From contig DASZOU010000031.1 of NCBI GenBank assembly GCA_035550655.1, positions 1 through 64,000 on the forward strand: a stretch of DNA of 64,000 bases, in the 5' to 3' direction. Positions within the stretch are counted from its first letter, which is position 1. Each line of letters begins with the position of its first letter. This DNA comes from DASZTV01 sp035550655 (GTDB lineage Bacteria > Actinomycetota > Actinomycetes > JAFAQI01). Position numbers and translations under genes: made by a program. Shown in pieces: positions 58,228 to 64,000 of the stretch. Under the pieces are notes generated by a model. That model saw nothing but the letters and a program-made list of their open reading frames with translations, made no database searches and was not told the origin of the DNA.

Positions 58228-59654
58228 CGCGCGCCGTAGACGGTCCGGTCAGGCAGTGTCTCCTTGGACAGGCGACGGAGCAAGTACAGGCCCTCGAGCG
58301 CGAACTCGAGTCCCGCCGCCGCGAGACCGGGCGTCTCGGCGCCCTCGTCGATGCCCAGTGCGTTGAGCAGTCGTCCGAGACCTGGGACGGTGCCCAGCCG
58401 GGCCAGCAGCTCGGTCGCCGGCACCAGCTCGCCGGTCTCGACCGTCGCGCCCTCCGTGAACAGCTCGACCAGCGGCGCAAGGTCGATGCCACCGAGCCGC
58501 GCGCGGAACGTGTCGGCGACCGCTCGGCGCAGCAGGTGATCGAGGATGTCCGCCTCGCGGCCTTCCTCCGACGCCTCGAACTCCACCTTGCCCTGCACGG
58601 CGGGAACGATGGCCGGCAGGTCCGCCACCCGGGCAACCGGAACCTCTTCACCGGTCAGCGCTGCGCGACGTACCGCTGATGCCGCGACGGTCTCGGCCGC
58701 CGAGACGGCGAAGCGCGCCGACACCCCGGAGCGCTGATCGACCGCCGGCGACTCGCGGACGTGCCGCGTGAAGCGCGCGATGACCTCGACCAGGTGATCC
58801 GGAAGCGCCGCCGAGACGGCTTCCGCGCCCCACACGATCAAGGCCTCCTGACGTACGACGTGCAGCTCGTCGTCCAGATCGATCGGGTAGTGGGTACGTA
58901 CCTCCGCGCCGAACCGGTCTTTCAGCGGAGTGATGATCCGGCCGCGGTTCGTGTAGTCCTCCGGGTTCGCCGACGCGACGAGGATCAGGTCGAGCGGCAG
59001 GCGCAAGGTGTAGCCGCGCACCTGGATGTCGCGCTCCTCGAGCACGTTGAGCAGCGCGACCTGGATGCGCTCCGCCAGGTCGGGCAGCTCGTTGATGGCG
59101 ACGATCCCGCGGTTGGTGCGCGGCACCAGCCCGAAGTGAACCGTCTCCGGGTCACCGAGGACGCGGCCTTCCGCCACCTTGATCGGGTCCACGTCGCCGA
59201 TCAGGTCACCGACGGAGACATCAGGGGTCGCAAGCTTCTCGGCGTAACGCTCGTCGCGCGGCTTCCACGCCACTGGGAGCGCATCTCCGACCTCGTCGGC
59301 GAGGCGGCGGCACCGGCCACAGATCGGTCGGTACGGGTGGTCGTTGATCTCGCAGCCCTCGACGACCGGTGTCCACTCGTCGAGCAGCTGCACGAGGGTG
59401 CGGATGAGACGGGTCTTGCCTTGCCCTCTCTCCCCGAGCAGGACGATGTCGTGACCGGCAAGCAGCGCGCGCTCCACCTGAGGCAGAACCGTCGCGTCGA
59501 ACCCGATGATGCCGGGGAAGCGATCCGCGCCCTCTCGCATTCGCGCCAGCAGGTTGTCGCGGAGCTCGGCCTTCACGGACTTCTCGACGTGTCCGGATGC
59601 CCGCAACGCCCCGAGCGTGCGAGGCGCATCGGCGGGGAGGGAGGAGGTGTTCAT
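58224..59654 (-). CDS. MoxR/magnesium-chelatase-like AAA+ ATPase
   Basis: 476 residues. Walker A is VLLGERGQGKTRLIRTL (about 75-90) and Walker B lies in RGIVAINELPDLAERIQ, with sensor 1 in LILVASANPEDYTN. A ChlI-like insertion contains a CGRC pair (YRPICGRCRRLADEV) that might bind metal. It is larger than simple MoxR proteins and resembles the chelatase I-subunit-like proteins of actinobacteria. It should remodel a client with the VWA protein encoded next. It is divergent from the ROK kinase gene. Confidence 0.87.
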   Translation of the reverse strand: MNTSSLPADAPRTLGALRASGHVEKSVKAELRDNLLARMREGADRFPGIIGFDATVLPQVERALLAGHDIVLLGERGQGKTRLIRTLVQLLDEWTPVVEGCEINDHPYRPICGRCRRLADEVGDALPVAWKPRDERYAEKLATPDVSVGDLIGDVDPIKVAEGRVLGDPETVHFGLVPRTNRGIVAINELPDLAERIQVALLNVLEERDIQVRGYTLRLPLDLILVASANPEDYTNRGRIITPLKDRFGAEVRTHYPIDLDDELHVVRQEALIVWGAEAVSAALPDHLVEVIARFTRHVRESPAVDQRSGVSARFAVSAAETVAASAVRRAALTGEEVPVARVADLPAIVPAVQGKVEFEASEEGREADILDHLLRRAVADTFRARLGGIDLAPLVELFTEGATVETGELVPATELLARLGTVPGLGRLLNALGIDEGAETPGLAAAGLEFALEGLYLLRRLSKETLPDRTVYGAR

Positions 59655-59706
59655 CGCCTCACGCTACGACGCCGGGGAACGACGCGCGACGGTGCAAACT
59701 TCTCCC

Positions 59707-60663
59707 ATGGCACCGCTGGCCCGCGATTGTGTCGTCGCCATCGACGTCGGGGGCACGAAGCTTGCCGTGGGCATGGTCGACTCCGGGGGAACCGTGGTCC
59801 GGTCGGGACGCACGGCGACGCCCAACGCCGACGGCGAGACGATCTGGGCTGCGCTCAATGCGCTCCTCGACGAGGTCGTGGCCGGAGCGGAGCCGATGGG
59901 CGTAGGGGTCGGCTGCGGTGGCCCGCTGCGGATGGAGACAGGCGAGGTGTCACCGCTCAACATGCCGGGGTGGCGTGACTTCCCTCTCGTCGACCGGCTG
60001 CGGCTGCGGTTTCCGGATGTTCCGGTGGTCCTGCACAACGACGCGGTCGCGATGGCCATCGGTGAGCATTGGCGAGGGGCCGGGCAAGGCGCCTCGACCA
60101 TGCTCGGGATCGTGGTGTCGACCGGGGTTGGTGGCGGACTCGTGATCGGCAACCGCGTGGTGAGCGGGCGCACCGGAAATGCCGGACACGTCGGTCATGT
60201 CACGGTCGACCCAAAGGGGCCCCTCTGCGGGTGTGGCAACAGCGGCTGCCTCGAGGCGATCGCTCGGGGTCCGGCTGTCATCGCCTCCGCTCTCGACGGC
60301 GGGTGGGAGCCGACCTCAGGCGTCGCCGACGGTGCCTCACTGGTTGCCGACTGCATGGACCGGGTCGCTCCTGGGACGTGCGAATCCCTCACGCGCGCCG
60401 GCCGAGCGCTAGGGGTCGCCGTTGCCGGCGCGGCGAACCTGCTGGAGCTGGAACGCGTGGTCGTCGGCGGTGGCCTCGCCGTCGGCGCGGGCGACTTGCT
60501 GCTCGAACCGGCGCGGCTCGCCTTCGGCCAGCGTGCGCGCATGGGGTTCGCGCGGCGCTGCGAAATCGTGCCCGCCGCACTCGGAAACGAGGCCGGCCTC
60601 GTCGGAGCCGCAGCGATGATCCTCGTGCCCCACTACCTTGCTGACGCGGACGGAGCGACATGA
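59707..60663 (+). CDS. ROK-family sugar kinase (glucokinase-like)
   Basis: 318 residues from ATG 59707. The phosphate-1 motif is AIDVGGTKLAVGMVDSGG; GVGCGGPLRM and LHNDAVAMAIGEHWRG give the sugar-binding and catalytic Asp (ND). The ROK zinc site is in GHVTVDPKGPLCGCGNSGCL plus Glu. No HTH is present, so it is a kinase rather than a ROK repressor. Glucose is the likeliest substrate, though N-acetyl sugars are possible. It overlaps ilvA by 4 bp. Confidence 0.88.
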   Translation: MAPLARDCVVAIDVGGTKLAVGMVDSGGTVVRSGRTATPNADGETIWAALNALLDEVVAGAEPMGVGVGCGGPLRMETGEVSPLNMPGWRDFPLVDRLRLRFPDVPVVLHNDAVAMAIGEHWRGAGQGASTMLGIVVSTGVGGGLVIGNRVVSGRTGNAGHVGHVTVDPKGPLCGCGNSGCLEAIARGPAVIASALDGGWEPTSGVADGASLVADCMDRVAPGTCESLTRAGRALGVAVAGAANLLELERVVVGGGLAVGAGDLLLEPARLAFGQRARMGFARRCEIVPAALGNEAGLVGAAAMILVPHYLADADGAT

Positions 60664-61865
60664 CGGTGGAGCTGTCCGACATCGAGTCCGCGGCCGCGTT
60701 GCTCGCCGACGTCGTGCGGCGTACGCCGGTGGAGCCGTCACGGTCCCTCGGTCGCCGGGTGGGGGGCGACGTCTGGCTGAAGTGCGAGAACCTGCAGCGC
60801 ACCGGCTCGTTCAAGATCCGCGGCGCGTATGTGCGGATCGCGCGGCTGACTGATGAGGAGCGCCGCGCCGGTGTCGTTGCGGCGAGTGCCGGCAACCACG
60901 CGCAAGGCGTGGCGTTGGCGGCCGACCTGCTGAGCACCCCAGCCGTCGTCTTCATGCCGGAAGGCGCGCCGATCCCGAAGGTGCAGGCGACGCGCGACTA
61001 CGGCGCAGAGGTCCGCTTCGCGGGCGTGACGGTTGACGAGGCGCTGCAGGCGGCTGCGGCGTACGCGGAGCAGACCGGCTCCGTGCTGATCCATCCCTTC
61101 GACCATCCCGACATCGTCGCGGGTCAGGGCACCGTTGGTCTGGAGCTGCTGGAGCAGGTCCCGGACGTCAACACGATCGTGGTGAGCGCCGGTGGTGGTG
61201 GTCTCGTCTCCGGTATCGCCGTCGCGGCGAAGGCAGTACGGCCCGACGTGAAGGTAGTGGCGGTTCAAGCCGAGGGCGCCGCGAGCCTCCCGGAGTCGCT
61301 CCGCTCGGGCCACCCGGTGCCGATGGCGACGATGGCGACGATGGCGGACGGCATCGCGGTCGGCTGCCCCGGGACGTTGCCGCTGGAGCTGATCAGGAAG
61401 TACGTCGATGACGTGCGAACCGTGTCGGAGGACGCGCTCGCCCGGGCATTGCTGCTGTGTCTCGAACGCGCGAAGCTCGTCGTCGAGCCGGCGGGAGCAG
61501 CCGGCGTCGCGGGCGTCTTGGAGTACGCCGAAGACCTTCGGCCGCCGGTGGTCGTCGTGTTGTCAGGCGGCAACATCGATCCGTTGCTTCTGATGCGTGT
61601 CCTGCGGCATGGCATGACGGCGGCAGGTCGTTACCTGTCCTTCCACGTCCGGGTGCCGGACCGCCCCGGCGAGCTCGCCAGGCTGCTCGGCGAGCTTGCG
61701 GCGGCCGGCGCCAACGTTCTCGACGTCGAGCACTCGAGAACTGGCCGTGCGCTTCATCTCGACGAGGTCGAGGTTCACCTGGTGCTCGAGATGCGCGGCG
61801 GCGAGCATCGGGACGACGTGCTCGCCAGGCTGCGGGCGGCCGGCTACGTCCTGTCGCTGGACTAG
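60660..61865 (+). CDS. ilvA: Threonine ammonia-lyase (threonine dehydratase) with ACT domain
   Basis: 401 residues. The PLP Lys is in RTGSFKIRGAYVRIARL, the phosphate-binding loop is VSAGGGGLVSGIAVAAK and SAGNHAQGVALAADLL is conserved. An ACT-like regulatory domain (about 325-400; YLSFHVRVPDRPGELARLLG) ends the protein. This single-ACT form matches the catabolic/biosynthetic IlvA type of actinobacteria, converting threonine to 2-oxobutyrate for isoleucine. The stop overlaps convergent greA by 4 bp. Confidence 0.92.
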   Translation: MTVELSDIESAAALLADVVRRTPVEPSRSLGRRVGGDVWLKCENLQRTGSFKIRGAYVRIARLTDEERRAGVVAASAGNHAQGVALAADLLSTPAVVFMPEGAPIPKVQATRDYGAEVRFAGVTVDEALQAAAAYAEQTGSVLIHPFDHPDIVAGQGTVGLELLEQVPDVNTIVVSAGGGGLVSGIAVAAKAVRPDVKVVAVQAEGAASLPESLRSGHPVPMATMATMADGIAVGCPGTLPLELIRKYVDDVRTVSEDALARALLLCLERAKLVVEPAGAAGVAGVLEYAEDLRPPVVVVLSGGNIDPLLLMRVLRHGMTAAGRYLSFHVRVPDRPGELARLLGELAAAGANVLDVEHSRTGRALHLDEVEVHLVLEMRGGEHRDDVLARLRAAGYVLSLD

Positions 61866-62374
61866 ACGTGCGGCTTGACGTCGAGCAGCTCGATGGAGAT
61901 CTCGCGTCCGTTCGGCGCGGCGTACGTGCGGGTTTCTCCCGGGGCGGCGCCGGTCAGCGCCTGGCCGAGCGGTGAGTTCGCCGAGTACACCGTTATGTCG
62001 GTCACCGCCGCCTCTTCCCGCGACCCGATGAGGAAGGTCTCCTCGTCGCCGTCGGCGTAGCGGACCGTCACCACCATTCCGGGGCCGGCGACCCCCTCGT
62101 CGGCGGCCGGCGGGGTCCCGACGCGGGCCTGACGCAGCAGCTGCGTCAACTGCCGGATGCGGGCCTCCATCTTTCCCTGCTCGTCCTTGGCGGCGTGGTA
62201 GCCACCGTTCTCCTTCAGATCGCCCTCGGCTCGCGCGGCCTCGATGCGTCGGGTGATCTCGACCCGGGCCGGACCGGACAGCTCCTCGAGCTCGGCGTTG
62301 AGCCGGTCGTAGGCGTCCTGCGTCAGCCACGTGACCTTCGCGTCGCGCTCCGCGCGCGACTCGGTGCTGCTCAT
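61862..62374 (-). CDS. greA: Transcription elongation factor GreA
   Basis: 170 residues. The N-terminal coiled coil (about 10-85) has WLTQDAYDRLNAELEELSGP and the acidic-tip region ARAEGDLKENGGYHAAKDEQ. The C-terminal FKBP-like domain includes TVRYADGDEETFLIGSREEA and NSPLGQALTGAAPGE. It enters the RNA polymerase secondary channel and stimulates cleavage of backtracked transcripts. Divergence from mca matches the mycobacterial order (Rv1080c/Rv1082). Confidence 0.94.
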   Translation of the reverse strand: MSSTESRAERDAKVTWLTQDAYDRLNAELEELSGPARVEITRRIEAARAEGDLKENGGYHAAKDEQGKMEARIRQLTQLLRQARVGTPPAADEGVAGPGMVVTVRYADGDEETFLIGSREEAAVTDITVYSANSPLGQALTGAAPGETRTYAAPNGREISIELLDVKPHV

Positions 62375-62438
62375 CCAGCCAAGGCTACCCAGGGTCGGCC
62401 GGCGTGGGGCGCGTCGGCGAACGTGGAACGATGGAGGC

Positions 62439-63320
62439 GTGAGTGATGGAACGCTGCGCTTGTTGGCGGTTCACGCACACCCTGACGACGAGGCCAGCAA
62501 GGGTGCGGCGACGGTGGCGCGCTACGTCGCCGAGGGTGTCGAGGTGATGATCGCGACCTGTACCGGTGGCGAACGCGGATCGATCCTGAACCCCGCCATG
62601 GACACCCCGGAAGTCGTCGCCAACCTCAGCGCCGTCCGGCACCGGGAGATGGCTGCTGCGATCAAGATCCTGGGCGCACGCCACGCGTGGCTCGGCTTCG
62701 TCGACTCCGGCCTGCCGGAGGGGGACCCGCTTCCGCCGCTCCCCGACGGATGTTTCGCGCTCGAGCCGCTTGAGATCGCCGCAGAGCCACTCGTCCGGCT
62801 GGTGCGGACCTTCCGTCCGCACGTGATGACGACGTACGACGAGAACGGCGGCTACCCGCACCCCGACCACGTCATGTGCCACAAAGTGAGCATCGAGGCG
62901 TTCGAGGCCGCGGCCGACCCGGATCGCTATCCCGGCACGGGTGAACCGTGGCAAGTCCTCAAGCTGTACTACAACGTGTCCTTCCACCGCGCCCGGTTCG
63001 AAGCACTTCACCAGGCGATGGAGGCGGCCGGACTCGAATCGCCCTACGCGGATCGGTTGAAGGAGTGGAGCGATCGGCCGGACGGCGGCACGCGAGTCAC
63101 CACACGCGTGCCGTGCAGTGAGTTCTTCGAGACACGTGACCGGGCACTGATCGCCCACGCGACACAGGTGGACCCGACGTCCTTCTGGTTCGCCTGCCCG
63201 CTCGACATCCAGCGCGAAGCGTGGCCGACTGAGGACTACGAGCTCGCCCGATCCGTGGTCGACTCACCCACTCCGGAGGACGACTTGTTTGCGGGCGTGA
63301 GGGATCTGGTGCGGCAATGA
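62439..63320 (+). CDS. mca: Mycothiol S-conjugate amidase Mca
   Basis: 293 residues from GTG 62439. The LmbE-type zinc site is HAHPDDEASKG (His and Asp/Glu ligands) with the third ligand in GGYPHPDHVMCH. TGGERGSILNPAMD and KLYYNVSFHRARFEALHQAM place it with Mca/MshB; the length and the C-terminal CSEFFETRDRALIAHATQVD favour Mca. It cleaves mycothiol-toxin conjugates into a mercapturic acid and GlcN-Ins, so the host makes mycothiol. It overlaps the small membrane-protein gene by 4 bp. Confidence 0.93.
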   Translation: MSDGTLRLLAVHAHPDDEASKGAATVARYVAEGVEVMIATCTGGERGSILNPAMDTPEVVANLSAVRHREMAAAIKILGARHAWLGFVDSGLPEGDPLPPLPDGCFALEPLEIAAEPLVRLVRTFRPHVMTTYDENGGYPHPDHVMCHKVSIEAFEAAADPDRYPGTGEPWQVLKLYYNVSFHRARFEALHQAMEAAGLESPYADRLKEWSDRPDGGTRVTTRVPCSEFFETRDRALIAHATQVDPTSFWFACPLDIQREAWPTEDYELARSVVDSPTPEDDLFAGVRDLVRQ

Positions 63321-63505
63321 CAACGCAGGTGCTCGCCGGTCGGCTGCTCGCGTCGGGTGATTCGGCGTTCGGTGCCGGGTTCATCGCTTTCCTGATCGTC
63401 CTCGCGCTGGCCGTCGCGTCCTTCTTTCTGTTTCGCTCGATGAGCCGGCACCTGCGAAAGGTGCCAGAATCCTTCGATCCTCCGCCCACGGACGAGAGAA
63501 GTTGA
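63317..63505 (+). CDS. Small single-span membrane protein downstream of mca
   Basis: 62 residues: a short N-terminus, one helix (about 20-42, AGFIAFLIVLALAVASFFLF), then a basic segment RSMSRHLRKVPESF and an acidic tail. A similar small protein follows mca in mycobacteria (Rv1083). Function unknown; translational coupling to mca suggests a related role. Confidence 0.8.
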   Translation: MTTQVLAGRLLASGDSAFGAGFIAFLIVLALAVASFFLFRSMSRHLRKVPESFDPPPTDERS

Positions 63506-63951
63506 TGACGGCTCAGGCGAGTGACTCGCTCACAAATGCCGAGATCGCCGCGCGGCTCCGAGTCCTGATCGCGCGATTGGCACGCCAGCTTCGTCAGCAC
63601 AGCCCGGGCGGGTTGAGCCCGTCGCAGTGGTCCGCGCTGGCGATGGTCGACAGTCACGGGCAGCTGCGGATCGGCGACCTCGCCGACCGAGAAGGAGTGA
63701 GCGCGCCGACTGCGACGCGAGTTGTCGCGAGTCTCGAAGAGCTGGGGCTGTTGTCGCGGACCAGCGATCCGTCCGACCGCCGCACGTCGTACATCGCGCT
63801 GACCGCAGAGGGTCAGGACAAGCTCGAGTCGACCCGCCGCTCGCAAAGTACCGAACTCGTGCAGCGGCTGTCGGCCATGCCCGCTCAGGACGTCCGCCGG
63901 TTGGTCGAGCTGCTGCCGGTTCTCGAGTCGCTGCTCACCGAAGACCGCTAG
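63505..63951 (+). CDS. MarR-family transcriptional regulator
   Basis: 148 residues from ATG 63505, overlapping the previous stop by 1 bp (an in-frame TTG lies one codon earlier). The winged helix includes GLSPSQWSALAMVDSHGQLR, DREGVSAPTATRVVASLEEL and the wing RTSDPSDRRTSYIALTAEGQ. MarR dimers usually repress a neighbouring transporter or enzyme and release DNA on binding phenolic or oxidant ligands. The next gene starts 12 bp later. Confidence 0.9.
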   Translation: MTAQASDSLTNAEIAARLRVLIARLARQLRQHSPGGLSPSQWSALAMVDSHGQLRIGDLADREGVSAPTATRVVASLEELGLLSRTSDPSDRRTSYIALTAEGQDKLESTRRSQSTELVQRLSAMPAQDVRRLVELLPVLESLLTEDR

Positions 63952-63963
63952 GGAGCTGATCCG

Positions 63964-64000
63964 GTGAAGGCACCGCGACGTTTCGTCGCCGTACTCGCGG
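63964..64000 (+). CDS. Start of the next gene (cut by the window edge)
   Basis: GTG 63964 is preceded by GGGAG at a suitable distance and reads VKAPRRFVAVLA before the window ends. Position after a MarR gene suggests a transporter, but twelve residues cannot show this. Confidence 0.4.
   Translation, partial: MKAPRRFVAVLA

Overview
The window is high-GC chromosomal DNA from an actinobacterium (Actinomycetota). Mycothiol S-conjugate amidase, an MprAB/PepD-like stress locus, an F420/FMN-type PPOX oxidoreductase, a protein O-mannosyltransferase and GTG/TTG starts all point there. Much of the core gene order resembles the Mycobacterium tuberculosis Rv0981-Rv1085 neighbourhood (from memory, not computed): mprAB/pepD, pmt-rsmI, metG-tatD-rsmA-ispE, glmU-prs-rplY-pth, mfd-mazG-eno-ftsB-DUF501-ppx, cbs-metB-greA-mca. 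Gene content is not specifically mycobacterial: rpfB is absent between tatD and rsmA. A Frankiales-like or related soil lineage is a reasonable guess, but no species is claimed.

Layout. 1-140: edge of an IS481-type insertion sequence. 0.2-8.8 kb: zinc-ribbon protein, secreted CAP-domain protein, two phospholipase C-like phosphoesterases flanking a secreted nucleoside-phosphorylase-fold protein, a PAS-GAF-GGDEF diguanylate cyclase, a hemolysin III-family membrane protein. 8.9-12.5 kb: HtrA-type protease with a response regulator/histidine kinase pair. 12.5-16 kb: PAP2-type lipid phosphatase, Pmt, RsmI. 16.0-16.6 kb: a non-coding stretch with at least six successive GNRA-tetraloop hairpins ending in a strong intrinsic terminator, read here as an undescribed structured RNA. 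16.7-36.8 kb: dense housekeeping genes for translation, isoprenoids, cell-wall precursors, PRPP, DNA repair, glycolysis and division, interrupted by an HTH/endonuclease-like gene with two rare TTA codons beside tRNA-Gln. 36.8-38.5 kb: an 18-codon ORF with a strong ribosome binding site, then NDH-2.

38.5-48.6 kb is a 10.1-kb integrated element in a tRNA gene with anticodon UAA. It is bounded by a perfect 46-bp repeat (38485-38530 and 48560-48605). It carries a tyrosine integrase, a divergent XRE/excisionase control region, a DUF3631-type ATPase, many small phage-like genes, an HNH nuclease and a terminase-small-subunit-like gene. No large terminase, portal, capsid or tail genes are visible. 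This layout fits a phage satellite (PICI-like) better than a full prophage. The integrase reading frame runs through the attachment core, so its C-terminus differs between integrated and excised forms.

48.6-64 kb: MaoC hydratase, PPOX oxidoreductase, a TrmB/LuxR hybrid regulator, thiolase, cystathionine beta-synthase with a cystathionine gamma-synthase-type enzyme (transsulfuration), an MFS exporter, a MoxR/VWA chelatase-like pair, ROK kinase, threonine dehydratase, GreA, Mca, a small membrane protein, a MarR regulator and the start of a further gene.
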